From: JALJPB01 sp963933115
GTDB taxonomy: Bacteria; Pseudomonadota; Gammaproteobacteria; Enterobacterales; Alteromonadaceae
Direction: 5' to 3'
Length of the DNA stretch: 48,656 nt
Assembly: GCA_963933115.1 (NCBI GenBank)
Contig: CAWVSL010000017.1
Coordinates: 1 to 48,656 of the forward strand
Below are positions 16,716 through 25,891 of the stretch, one piece after another. Each line of letters opens with the position of its first letter. The stretch's first letter is position 1. Under the pieces are notes generated by a model, which saw nothing but the letters and a program-made list of their open reading frames with translations, made no database searches and was not told where the DNA came from. The translations under genes were made by a program, and so were the position numbers.

Positions 16716-18638
16716 TTATTCAACGGGAATAGTCATTCTTATCACTTGATCAAAAATAGAATCAAGTTTACCGGCCCTAGTCTGGTAAATTTGCTGGTAA
16801 GCTAAAACACTTTTTACGTATTCTCTAGTTTCTTTAAAAGGAATAGTTTCAATCCAGATGTCTGCTGGCAAAGATTCGCTGTTTTTAAGCCATGAGCGAA
16901 CTCTGTATGGCCCTGCATTGTATGATGCTGTCGCTATAACCTGATTACCTTCACTCATGTCTAATAAGTTTCTTAAGTACTTAGTACCAAACTTAATATT
17001 TTTTCCAGAGTCAAGTAGGTTAGTCGCTGAGTCCTTTTTATATCCCAAACCTTTAGCTGTTCTTGGCATAAGTTGCATTAACCCTTTAGCTCCTACTCCT
17101 GATCTAGCGTCTGACATAAATGAACTTTCACGTCTTGTTATAGCAAAGGTCCAACTCGGATTTATTGCTTGTTGTTGAGAGTGTTTGTGAATTTTTTCGC
17201 CATAAGCATTTGGAAAACGAAGCTCAACCTCATCTAAATAGCCTTCCTTTGGTAAGGTGAAAATTGCTCTATCAAACCATTTGGCATCATAAGCTATTCT
17301 TGATGCGACTAACTTTTGTCTTTTATTTAGTGTTTGTAGCCAAAAATCCCACTCACGACGTGCTTGAATAGACCTTTTTAAGTAAAAAAGTTCAAAAGAT
17401 CTTTTAGCTGCTGAACTTTTTAATACGTTAACTTTCTCTAACTCAGTTATCTTTATCGGCTTATGTTGTAAATTCACCGGTAGATTTAAAGTACTTGCTG
17501 CAAGAAAACCGTAATAGTGCCTTTCAGTTGACAATAGTTTTAGTATATTCTCCCCTCTTGTCATTTCCTTATTTTCAATCAACGCTCTAGCGAACCAATA
17601 ACGCCATTGTAATGCATCTTTATATCGGTCAGGTAAATTAGGAAGTTCAACAATCAGTGTGTTCCAATCTTGTTTTTTAATTAGCTGTGTTAGGCGCAAT
17701 TCAACCATTTTTTTGGTTAATGAGTGCATTTCTACTTGATCTAACCAATATTTCGATTGTTTATGGTTTTTACTCGTTAAGGCGATAGCAAATCTACTGG
17801 TAATAAAACTTTTCTGTTGCTTGGAAAAATCAAATACTTTTAATGCTTTTTCATACGTTTTAATGGCTAGATTTGCGTCCCTCCATATAAGACGCTTTAA
17901 ACCATAAACTATGATTTCAGACTCTTTCTCTGATCTTTTAGGAAAACGACTCAATCTATTAATATACGAAGGGTCACCTCTTACTTTTTTCCACAACTGT
18001 CCTAAATACCACTCTTTTTCTGGTAGCTTTTTAGTTAAATAGGGTATTAACGTATGCTTACCACCATCTGCAGCTAGTTTTATCCGCTGCCAAACATTCT
18101 CATTAGTCTGATACCCTGCCTTTTCCCACTGTTGAAACAACGGGTCACAAGCTTCATCTTGTGACTTTCCTACAGTCCATAACCTTGTTACTTGCGGTAA
18201 TATTAGACTTTCCGATAAACCTGATAGCAATTGGTATCGATAATAGAAACACCTTAATCTCGCGTTTTCAGTTGGTTGATAATATTCAAGAAAGAGTTTT
18301 GATTTATTTAATTTCGCTAAATAAGTTAACCATTTCTTCCTTAATGGTATACCCAAGGGAGAACCTTGATACTTTTTAAGAAAGGCATCTATTTCACCCA
18401 CTTTAGACAGCGACATATGCCTAATTAATATCTGTTGGTCTAAATAGGGTTGTAATGGATAATAGTGTAATTGATTGTATAATTCTTTAAAGGCAAGACT
18501 TTCTGGTTGCCATAACAACTTTTCAGCTTTTATATATATATTTCTTACTTCCACATTTTCAGTAGCAAAACTTTTATTAACTGTAAATAAGTTAAAAATG
18601 AATAAAGAAACGATTAGTATTGTCTTTGTAACTCGCAT
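16716..18638 (-). CDS. slt: Soluble lytic murein transglycosylase
   Basis: Slt cleaves the MurNAc-GlcNAc bond of peptidoglycan to form 1,6-anhydro ends in the periplasm. The 640-residue protein has an N-terminal signal peptide (about 1-25, ending KSFA), a long helical superhelix domain rich in aromatic and basic residues, and a C-terminal lysozyme-like SLT domain. The catalytic glutamate is E504 in TRRESSF, followed by GLMQLMPRTA and ASYNAGPYRV. AGGAG precedes the ATG at good spacing. It is divergent from tusA and 112 bases upstream of pepQ. Confidence 0.93.
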   Translation of the reverse strand: MRVTKTILIVSLFIFNLFTVNKSFATENVEVRNIYIKAEKLLWQPESLAFKELYNQLHYYPLQPYLDQQILIRHMSLSKVGEIDAFLKKYQGSPLGIPLRKKWLTYLAKLNKSKLFLEYYQPTENARLRCFYYRYQLLSGLSESLILPQVTRLWTVGKSQDEACDPLFQQWEKAGYQTNENVWQRIKLAADGGKHTLIPYLTKKLPEKEWYLGQLWKKVRGDPSYINRLSRFPKRSEKESEIIVYGLKRLIWRDANLAIKTYEKALKVFDFSKQQKSFITSRFAIALTSKNHKQSKYWLDQVEMHSLTKKMVELRLTQLIKKQDWNTLIVELPNLPDRYKDALQWRYWFARALIENKEMTRGENILKLLSTERHYYGFLAASTLNLPVNLQHKPIKITELEKVNVLKSSAAKRSFELFYLKRSIQARREWDFWLQTLNKRQKLVASRIAYDAKWFDRAIFTLPKEGYLDEVELRFPNAYGEKIHKHSQQQAINPSWTFAITRRESSFMSDARSGVGAKGLMQLMPRTAKGLGYKKDSATNLLDSGKNIKFGTKYLRNLLDMSEGNQVIATASYNAGPYRVRSWLKNSESLPADIWIETIPFKETREYVKSVLAYQQIYQTRAGKLDSIFDQVIRMTIPVE

Positions 18639-18802
18639 ATCACTCCTAGACTATAAAAATTAGAGACTCAGTCATCATCATTATTTTTTATATCTTAATT
18701 TTAACGCTTTTTTTAATAGTTGAGTATTTCTTTGCTGAGTTTTTTATTTTTTTTAGTTATCATCAACAACTATATTGATAATGTAGCACTACTTTCTAAC
18801 TT

Positions 18803-19048
18803 ATGAGTAATTCTCTTTTTGAACAAGCGACCCACCAATTAGATGCCATTGGGCTACGATGCCCTGAGCCTGTAATGATGGTTCGTCTAAAAATTCGTAA
18901 AATCAACTCTGGCGATACTTTATTAATAATCGCTGATGACCCTTCTACTAAAAGAGATATCCCTAGCTTTTGTCGTTTTATGGAACACGAGTTAGTAGCA
19001 AAAAATACGAGTCTGAAACCTTATCAATATTTAATTAAAAAAACGTAA
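18803..19048 (+). CDS. tusA: Sulfur carrier protein TusA
   Basis: TusA accepts sulfur from the cysteine desulfurase IscS and passes it toward tRNA 2-thiouridine synthesis and other sulfur uses. The 81-residue protein contains the family signature LDAIGLRCPEPVMMVR with the sulfur-carrying cysteine at C20, then the DDPSTKRDIPSFC segment. It is a single-gene unit between divergent slt and convergent glyQS, ending at a shared terminator. Confidence 0.96.
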   Translation: MSNSLFEQATHQLDAIGLRCPEPVMMVRLKIRKINSGDTLLIIADDPSTKRDIPSFCRFMEHELVAKNTSLKPYQYLIKKT

Positions 19049-19063
19049 CACTTGTCACCATAA

Positions 19064-19095
19064 AAAAAGGACCATATTTATGATCCTTTGTTTTT
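19064..19095. terminator. Bidirectional terminator between tusA and glyS
   Basis: AAAGGA (19066-19071) pairs with TCCTTT (19084-19089), with further CAT/ATG pairing inside and an ATTT loop. The minus strand has a seven-base T run after the stem, ideal for glyS; the plus strand has a weaker T tract for tusA. Confidence 0.8.
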
Positions 19096-19111
19096 AATGT
19101 TTCATTGATGT

Positions 19112-21178
19112 TTATTGTAATACTGAAATATCGGCAATGGCTAAAAAGCTATTACGTATTTGATTTAATAATGTTAACCGGTTAATTTTAACCGCTTCAT
19201 CATCACTCATCACCATCACATTATCAAAAAAGTTATCAATGGGTGCTTTTAACTTTGCCAACTCAGTTAATGCAGCCTGGTAGTCTTGTTCTGCCAATAG
19301 CGGGATTATGGTATTATTAATATCGCTATAAACTGTTGCTAATAATGATTCAGCACCTTCTTCTGCTAATTCATCATTAAATATTTCATATAGCTCACCG
19401 TCAAACTTAGCAAGAATATTACCAACACGCTTATTGGCTGCGGCGAGCGCTTCAGCTTCAACTAAATCCCTAAAGTAACTAACTGCTTTAATTCGTTTAT
19501 CAAAGTCTAGTGGTGCCGTTGGTTTTTTCGCTAATACTGCTTGAATAACATCAATATTGAATTTCTTCTCCTGATAATAAGCTCTAAAACGGCCCATAAC
19601 AAAATCAATAACGTTCTCTGCTGTATTTTTATTGATAAGTTTATCCGAAAACAATTTAATACTCTCATTTACCAATATGGCAATATCTAAGTTCAAATCT
19701 TTTTCGATTATTATCCGTATTAACCCTATAGCAGCGCGTCTCAGCGCAAAGGGGTCTTTATCCCCTTTAGGTGCTTGATTTATACCAAATATCCCAACTA
19801 ACGAATCGACCTTATCTGCAATGGCCACCGCACAGCCAATTTGACCATCTGGTAAATCATCACCTGCATATCTAGGACGGTACTGATCTTCCAAGGCCTG
19901 AGCTATGGCCTCAGATTCCCCATCGTTACGTGCATAGTATTTACCCATAGTCCCTTGAACTTGAGGGAACTCTAAGACCATATCAGTTAACAAATCAGTT
20001 TTACTTAACAGGCCAGCTCGGTAGGCATCGTCTTTATTTTCATTCAGTTCAACGGCAATAAACTCACTCAATTGTGCTATGCGTTCAGATTTTTCTTTAA
20101 GTGAACCCAATTGCTTTTGAAACAAAACTGATTCCAACTTCATTAAACGGCTTTCGAGTGTATGTTTTTTATCTGTATTGAAGAAAAACTCTGCATCGGC
20201 TAACCGTGGACGAATAACTTTTTCATTACCAAACACCACTTGCTTAGGGTCTTTGCTTTCTATATTTGCAACAAAAATAAATTTATTAATTAACTGCCCA
20301 TCTTCACCCAATACCGGAAAATATTTCTGGTGGTCTTTCATTGAATAAATTAACGGCTCTGCCGGTATATCTAAGAATGATTTATCAAAACTCCCCACTA
20401 ACGTTACCGGCCATTCAACCAGACCCGTCACTTCTTCTAGCAACTCAGTATCAATTAGTGCTTTACCGTTTATGCTAGCTGCTGCTTTATTTATTTGTTC
20501 AAATATCAGTTGTTGCCGTTCATCATAATCAGCAATAACAAAGGCTTTTTTTAAAGACGCTTCGTAATCGTTTGCATGGTTAATAGTCACTAAACCATTA
20601 TGATGGAACCGATGCCCTGTAATTTTATTATCAGAAAAAACACCTAACGTTTCACCTATTATCACTTTACTACCATAGAGTAATGTTAAAGTATGAACAG
20701 GACGAATAAACTGAGTTTTAGCACTTCCCCATCGCATTGGTTTTGGAATTGGCAGTTTTGTCAACGCGGTATTAACTATCTCAGGAATAAGGTCTTCAAC
20801 AGATTTGCCCGCTTGAGTAGCGCGATGTAATAACCATTCACCCTTGTCTGTTTTTAATCGCTCGGCTTGACCTATTTCAATGCCATTAGATCTAGCCCAA
20901 CCTATAGCGGCTTTACTAGCGTTACCATCTACATCAAATGCAACATTTACTGCTGGGCCACGTTTATCGATAATTTTATCAGCTTGACGCCCTACCAACT
21001 GAGAAACCACCACAGCCATCCTTCTAGGGGTAGCAAACCACTTTATTTCTTCGTAAGCCAGTTCGGCACTATCGAGTTGCCATTTAATTTGTTCAAGAAA
21101 GGTTACCGCTAATTTCTTTAATGCTTTTGGTGGTAGCTCTTCTGTACCAAGTTCAATTAGTAGAGTTTCTGTACTCAT
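19112..21178 (-). CDS. glyS: Glycyl-tRNA synthetase beta subunit
   Basis: GlyS is the large subunit of the alpha2beta2 bacterial glycyl-tRNA synthetase and mainly provides tRNA recognition. The 688 residues match E. coli GlyS (689). The family features ELGTEELPPKAL at the N-terminus, the DKRGPA segment, MKDHQKYFPV, and an HD-like central part ending DKVDSLVGIF are visible, followed by a C-terminal helical anticodon-binding domain. Its ATG overlaps the glyQ stop (ATGA), so subunit synthesis is probably coupled. Confidence 0.97.
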   Translation of the reverse strand: MSTETLLIELGTEELPPKALKKLAVTFLEQIKWQLDSAELAYEEIKWFATPRRMAVVVSQLVGRQADKIIDKRGPAVNVAFDVDGNASKAAIGWARSNGIEIGQAERLKTDKGEWLLHRATQAGKSVEDLIPEIVNTALTKLPIPKPMRWGSAKTQFIRPVHTLTLLYGSKVIIGETLGVFSDNKITGHRFHHNGLVTINHANDYEASLKKAFVIADYDERQQLIFEQINKAAASINGKALIDTELLEEVTGLVEWPVTLVGSFDKSFLDIPAEPLIYSMKDHQKYFPVLGEDGQLINKFIFVANIESKDPKQVVFGNEKVIRPRLADAEFFFNTDKKHTLESRLMKLESVLFQKQLGSLKEKSERIAQLSEFIAVELNENKDDAYRAGLLSKTDLLTDMVLEFPQVQGTMGKYYARNDGESEAIAQALEDQYRPRYAGDDLPDGQIGCAVAIADKVDSLVGIFGINQAPKGDKDPFALRRAAIGLIRIIIEKDLNLDIAILVNESIKLFSDKLINKNTAENVIDFVMGRFRAYYQEKKFNIDVIQAVLAKKPTAPLDFDKRIKAVSYFRDLVEAEALAAANKRVGNILAKFDGELYEIFNDELAEEGAESLLATVYSDINNTIIPLLAEQDYQAALTELAKLKAPIDNFFDNVMVMSDDEAVKINRLTLLNQIRNSFLAIADISVLQ

Positions 21179-22104
21179 GATTTTTCTCCCCCCTTAACTG
21201 ACTCTTCATTTTTGCAAAGAGGGAAACCTAAGCCTTCTCTAACCGCATAATACCCTTCAGCACACGCTTTTGATAACGCTCTTACCCGAAGAATATAACG
21301 TTGACGTTCAGTTACTGAAATAGCGTGCCGAGCATCAAGTAAATTAAAAGCATGCGATGCTTTCATTACTTGTTCATACGCAGGTAAAGGTAAATTGTGT
21401 TCTATCAGCTTTTGACTATCTTTTTCACATTGGTCAAAGGTTTTAAATAAGGCATCAACATCGGCATGCTCAAAGTTATAAGTAGATTGTTCTACTTCAT
21501 TTTGATGAAACACATCGCCATATAATATTTTGCCCATCGGGCCATCAGTCCATACCAAGTCATAAATGCTATCAACATTTTGAATATACATTGCAAGCCG
21601 TTCCAAACCGTAAGTGATCTCTCCAGTAATTGGTGTACATTCTAAGCCGCCTACTTGCTGAAAATACGTAAATTGTGAAACCTCCATACCGTTTAGCCAT
21701 ATCTCCCAACCTAATCCCCATGCACCTAACGTTGGTGACTCCCAATTATCCTCAACAAAACGTATGTCATGAACAAGTGGGTCAATTCCTAATTCTTTTA
21801 ATGAATCTAAATAGAGTTCTTGCATACTAATAGGTGACGGCTTAAGCATGACTTGAAATTGATAATAATGCTGAAGACGATTTGGGTTCTCACCATATCG
21901 ACCATCAGTCGGGCGTCGACAAGGCTGTACATAGGCACTACTCATCGGCTCAGGGCCAATTGAGCGTAGAAAGGTCATCGGATGAAAAGTGCCGGCTCCA
22001 ACTTCCAAATCTAATGGCTGAACAATAACGCAACCTTGTCGTGACCAATATTCTTGTAAATGTAATATAAGCCCTTGAAATGTATTAGTATTAAACGTAC
22101 TCAT
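21175..22104 (-). CDS. glyQ: Glycyl-tRNA synthetase alpha subunit
   Basis: GlyQ holds the catalytic class II aminoacylation core. The 309 residues (E. coli 303) begin with TFQGLILHLQEYWSRQGC and contain the characteristic EVGAGTFHPMTFLRSIGPEPW-like region, here ending in PEPMSSAYVQPCRRP, plus DGRYGENPNRLQHYYQFQV and GLGWEIWLNGMEVSQFTYFQ-type motifs. It is the first gene of glyQ-glyS. The intergenic gap upstream also holds the putative gyrB terminator. Confidence 0.97.
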   Translation of the reverse strand: MSTFNTNTFQGLILHLQEYWSRQGCVIVQPLDLEVGAGTFHPMTFLRSIGPEPMSSAYVQPCRRPTDGRYGENPNRLQHYYQFQVMLKPSPISMQELYLDSLKELGIDPLVHDIRFVEDNWESPTLGAWGLGWEIWLNGMEVSQFTYFQQVGGLECTPITGEITYGLERLAMYIQNVDSIYDLVWTDGPMGKILYGDVFHQNEVEQSTYNFEHADVDALFKTFDQCEKDSQKLIEHNLPLPAYEQVMKASHAFNLLDARHAISVTERQRYILRVRALSKACAEGYYAVREGLGFPLCKNEESVKGGEKS

Positions 22105-22201
22105 GACTTTCTAACTTTCTCTAATCTTATTGTAAATTTAAATGAGTGATAATTATCTAACCCATTGGTTCTATTTGATTTATCTTATCTATATTTATCA
22201 A

Positions 22202-22227
22202 AATGCCCGATATGATGACCGGGCATT
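22202..22227 (-). terminator. Terminator downstream of gyrB
   Basis: AATGCCCG (22202-22209) and CGGGCATT (22220-22227) form a perfect 8-base stem with a 10-base loop just after gyrB on the minus strand. The following T tract is short, so the hairpin strength is the main evidence. Confidence 0.65.
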
Positions 22228-22250
22228 AAATACTATTAACCTAACACTTA

Positions 22251-24692
22251 CTAAATATCTAAGTTAGCAACTCTTAAGGCATTATCTTCTATAAATCTTC
22301 TACGTGGCTCTACGTGATCACCCATCAATGTAGTAAATAATAAATCAGCGGCTATGGCATCTTCAATAGTGACTTGTAGCATACGACGCGTTTCGGGATC
22401 CATAGTGGTTTCCCAAAGCTGCTCTGGATTCATCTCACCTAGTCCTTTATAGCGTTGTATATATTGACCTCGCTTGGACTCTGCCATTAACCAGTTTAGT
22501 GCTTCTTCAAAGTTTGCAATGGGCTTAATTTTTTCACCACGTTTAACATATGCGCCCTCTTCCATAAGTTCATTTATAGCTGAGTTCAATTTATTAATAT
22601 CTTCAAACTCTCGTGAATTGATAAATTCATAACTACAGTCATAAGTTCTATCGATGCCATGTTTACGGACATTAAAGCTTGGATAATATATAGCTCGTTC
22701 ACTATCGTGATTAATTTTGACTGTATAGATTGACCCATTACCTTCTTGGTTAGTTAATTGGGTAATCAAGTTTGCAGTCCAAGTCTCAACCTTTTCTTTA
22801 TTAGCAAATTCATCTACTGAAATAGTATTGCTATAAATCATTTTCTCTAATATATCGACTGGTATCTGACGTGACATTTTTTTAATCGTTTCATGGGTTA
22901 ATCTAAATTGATTAACTAGTTGCTCTAATACTAAACCCGAAATTGCCGGGGCTTGTTCGTTAACATGTATTTCAGCACCATCTAATGCCAACGTTGTTAG
23001 ATACTCAATAAGTCCGTCGTCATCTTTAATATAACGTTCTTGTTTACCCTTCTTCACTTTATACAAAGGAGGTTGAGCAATAAATATATGACCTCGTTCC
23101 ATTATTTCTGGCATTTGGCGATAGAAAAAGGTCAACAGTAATGTACGAATGTGAGAACCATCAACATCAGCATCAGTCATAATAATAATATTATGGTAGC
23201 GAAGTTTTTCGGGGTTATATTCGTCACGTCCAATACCACAACCTAATGCGGTAATTAATGTGCCCACTTCTTGAGATGAAATCATTTTATCAAAACGTGC
23301 TTTTTCTACGTTAAGGATTTTACCTTTTAAAGGCAATATCGCCTGATTTTTACGATTTCGTCCCTGCTTAGCAGAACCGCCAGCAGAGTCTCCTTCCACA
23401 ATATATAGTTCGGAGAGTGCTGGATCTTTTTCTTGGCAATCGGCTAATTTACCTGGCAAACCTGCAATATCTAATACACCTTTCCGGCGAGTCATTTCAC
23501 GTGCTTTACGTGCTGCCTCTCTGGCTCTGGATGCATCGACAATCTTCATAATAATTGTACGAGCAATACTTGGGTTTTCTAGCAGGTATTCACCTAGTTT
23601 TTCACCCATCGCTTGTTCTACTGCAGTTTTGACTTCTGAAGATACTAACTTGTCTTTCGTTTGAGACGAAAATTTTGGATCAGGTACTTTAACCGAAATC
23701 ACCGCTGTTAAGCCTTCGCGAGCATCATCACCTGTGGCACTGGTCTCAACACCACTTTTACCTTTTTTATTAAGACCTTCTTTTCCCATATACGAGTTTA
23801 ATGTTCTTGTTAGCGCTGTTCTAAAACCACTTAAGTGAGTACCACCATCTTTTTGTGGAATGTTATTTGTAAAACAATGGATGTTTTCTTGAAATCCATC
23901 GTTCCATTGCATAGCAACTTCAACAACAATCCCATCATCTTTAACTAAATCAAAATAGAAAATTTCGTTATTTACTGGTGTCTTATTAGTATTTAAGTAA
24001 TCAACAAAGGCTTGAATACCGCCTTCATAACAATAATGTTCATCTCTTCCTTCGCCACGTTCATCCATTAATCGGATAGATACACCTGAGTTCAAAAAAG
24101 ATAATTCACGTATACGCTTAACTAAAAGGTCGTAATGGTATAATACATCAGTAAATGTTTCTTTACTTGGCCAAAAACGAACTTCAGTACCGGTTTGGTC
24201 GCTTTCTCCTATCGCCGCTAATGGAGCAACAGCATCGCCATGTTTATAAAACTGTTCAAATAATTTACCCTGACGACGAACAGTTAGTTGTAACTTTTCA
24301 CTCAACGCGTTTACGACTGAGATACCAACACCGTGAAGTCCACCAGAAACTTTATAACCAGAGTCTTCACCACCAAACTTACCACCAGCATGTAATACAG
24401 TTAAAATTACTTCAGCGGCAGAAATACCTTCTTCTGGGTGAATATCTGTAGGTATACCACGACCATCGTCTTTGACTGAAACTGACCCATCCAGATGGAT
24501 CTTAACAACTATTTCAGTACAATGACCCGCTAAGGCTTCATCAATTGAATTATCTAAGACCTCGAATACCATATGATGTAAACCGCTGCCGTCATCAGTA
24601 TCACCTATATACATGCCAGGTCTTTTTCTAACAGCATCCAATCCTTTTAGTACTTTAATACTGTCCGATCCATATTCATTTTCTACAGTCAT
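22251..24692 (-). CDS. gyrB: DNA gyrase subunit B
   Basis: GyrB is the ATPase subunit of gyrase, which negatively supercoils DNA. The 813-residue protein has a GHKL ATPase domain at the N-terminus (DNSIDEALAGHC, DDGRGIPTDIHPEEG, GGLHGVGISVVNAL), a transducer domain, a Toprim domain (EGDSAGGSAKQGR and the metal-binding DADVDGSHIRTL), and a C-terminal QRYKGLGEMNPEQLWETTM motif. Length fits the gammaproteobacterial form, which carries an insertion in the C-terminal part. It is the last gene of dnaA-dnaN-recF-gyrB, starting 39 bases after recF. Confidence 0.98.
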   Translation of the reverse strand: MTVENEYGSDSIKVLKGLDAVRKRPGMYIGDTDDGSGLHHMVFEVLDNSIDEALAGHCTEIVVKIHLDGSVSVKDDGRGIPTDIHPEEGISAAEVILTVLHAGGKFGGEDSGYKVSGGLHGVGISVVNALSEKLQLTVRRQGKLFEQFYKHGDAVAPLAAIGESDQTGTEVRFWPSKETFTDVLYHYDLLVKRIRELSFLNSGVSIRLMDERGEGRDEHYCYEGGIQAFVDYLNTNKTPVNNEIFYFDLVKDDGIVVEVAMQWNDGFQENIHCFTNNIPQKDGGTHLSGFRTALTRTLNSYMGKEGLNKKGKSGVETSATGDDAREGLTAVISVKVPDPKFSSQTKDKLVSSEVKTAVEQAMGEKLGEYLLENPSIARTIIMKIVDASRAREAARKAREMTRRKGVLDIAGLPGKLADCQEKDPALSELYIVEGDSAGGSAKQGRNRKNQAILPLKGKILNVEKARFDKMISSQEVGTLITALGCGIGRDEYNPEKLRYHNIIIMTDADVDGSHIRTLLLTFFYRQMPEIMERGHIFIAQPPLYKVKKGKQERYIKDDDGLIEYLTTLALDGAEIHVNEQAPAISGLVLEQLVNQFRLTHETIKKMSRQIPVDILEKMIYSNTISVDEFANKEKVETWTANLITQLTNQEGNGSIYTVKINHDSERAIYYPSFNVRKHGIDRTYDCSYEFINSREFEDINKLNSAINELMEEGAYVKRGEKIKPIANFEEALNWLMAESKRGQYIQRYKGLGEMNPEQLWETTMDPETRRMLQVTIEDAIAADLLFTTLMGDHVEPRRRFIEDNALRVANLDI

Positions 24693-24731
24693 AGCTTCAG
24701 CCTATTTGATCATTGTTATTCGTTGCAAATA

Positions 24732-25832
24732 TTAACTCTTGTCAACATCAGTAAATTCTACTATTTCACCTTGTTCCACGTGAAACATCTTATAATTATT
24801 GTTTGATGAAACCAAGGGTTCCAAAGCAAACCTGTCAATAGCGGTAATAATTACCTGACAATTTAACTTATCGATAGCCGACGATAATAACGTCCTTGAG
24901 TTAATATCTAACTCAGCACCTATATCGTCAATCAATAAAATTGGTTTTACTCGATTAACTCTTTCAATTAATTTTGCCTGAGCAAAAGTTAATGCCAGTA
25001 AAAACAACTTTTGTTGCCCTCTTGAGAGTAACATATCAATTGATGTCTTATTTAATAAAAAACGAACATCAAACTTTTGTGCGCCATACAAGCTAAACCC
25101 GTGTTGAATTTCTCGCGTTCTGTTTTCAGATAAAACACTTGCAAGTGTTTTATTCTGACTCCAACCACGTAAATATTGAACATTAATCTTTTCAGATAAA
25201 CTAGGTAGTAATAAATCCGTCCACTTAAATAGCTCTACTTTAAGTTCACTAACATACTGCTCTCTAGTCTGTGCAACCAATTCAGATTGCTGTGAGAAAA
25301 TATCTGTCCAATATTCTAACATTGAATGTTTACTCGGGTCGCGTAAACATGCATTTCTTTGTTTAAGTACTCTTGAAAAATCTCGCCACTGGTGAGAAAA
25401 ATCATGTTTCACGTGAAACAACCCTAAGTCAATAAATCTTCTACGCTCTTTCGGTCCACCAAAAAATAATTTAAAACTTTCAGGTGTTACAATTTGTACC
25501 GCTATATTTTTAGCTAGCTCAGATAAGCGAGAGCAACGCTCACTATTAATCTTAATATCCGATTGACCCGTAATAACATCTTTACTCAAACCTAATTGCT
25601 GTTGGTCTAAATCTTTAACGCTAACAACAAACTTATTTTTATCATGATGGACAATAGTATTAGCCTTAGTCGTTCTGAAAGACTTACCGTGCCCTAGATA
25701 AAATATGGCTTCTAATAAACTACTCTTTCCACTACCGTTCGCACCAATGACAAAATTATTATCGGGATGAAAAGTAACTTGACCACCTTTGAGGTTTCTA
25801 AAGTTCTGAGTGATTAACTTTGAAACGCTCAT
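24732..25832 (-). CDS. recF: DNA replication and repair protein RecF
   Basis: RecF is an SMC-like ATPase that helps RecO and RecR load RecA at single-strand gaps. The 366 residues show Walker A GANGSGKSS (30-38), the ABC signature region LLSRGQQKLFLLAL and Walker B PILLIDDIGAELD. The coding region is unusual because it contains two parS centromere sites (24772-24787 and 25405-25420), both read in the frame that yields Phe-His-Val at residues 139-141 and 350-352. The gene lies between dnaN (59 bases upstream) and gyrB. Confidence 0.97.
   Translation of the reverse strand: MSVSKLITQNFRNLKGGQVTFHPDNNFVIGANGSGKSSLLEAIFYLGHGKSFRTTKANTIVHHDKNKFVVSVKDLDQQQLGLSKDVITGQSDIKINSERCSRLSELAKNIAVQIVTPESFKLFFGGPKERRRFIDLGLFHVKHDFSHQWRDFSRVLKQRNACLRDPSKHSMLEYWTDIFSQQSELVAQTREQYVSELKVELFKWTDLLLPSLSEKINVQYLRGWSQNKTLASVLSENRTREIQHGFSLYGAQKFDVRFLLNKTSIDMLLSRGQQKLFLLALTFAQAKLIERVNRVKPILLIDDIGAELDINSRTLLSSAIDKLNCQVIITAIDRFALEPLVSSNNNYKMFHVEQGEIVEFTDVDKS
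24772..24787. promoter_or_regulatory. parS: parS centromere site (one mismatch to palindrome)
   Basis: TGTTCCACGTGAAACA matches the bacterial parS consensus TGTTNCACGTGAAACA. It lies near the 3' end of recF, about 11.6 kb from parA. ParB encoded at 37,231 is the likely ligand. It encodes residues F350-H351-V352-E353-Q354 of RecF. Confidence 0.88.
25405..25420. promoter_or_regulatory. parS: parS centromere site (perfect palindrome)
   Basis: TGTTTCACGTGAAACA is the canonical perfect 16-base parS palindrome. It lies in the middle of recF, 617 bases from the second site and about 8 kb from oriC. It encodes F139-H140-V141-K142-H143 of RecF. Confidence 0.95.
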
Positions 25833-25891
25833 CGATTAAAAATGTCTAGTGATAAGTCATCTAAAATATTATACAAATACAACACTACTAA

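Noticed and set aside
24155..24451. 98-residue plus-strand frame opposite gyrB
   Set aside because: It lies inside a certain gene on the other strand, with no start signal or homology that I recognise.
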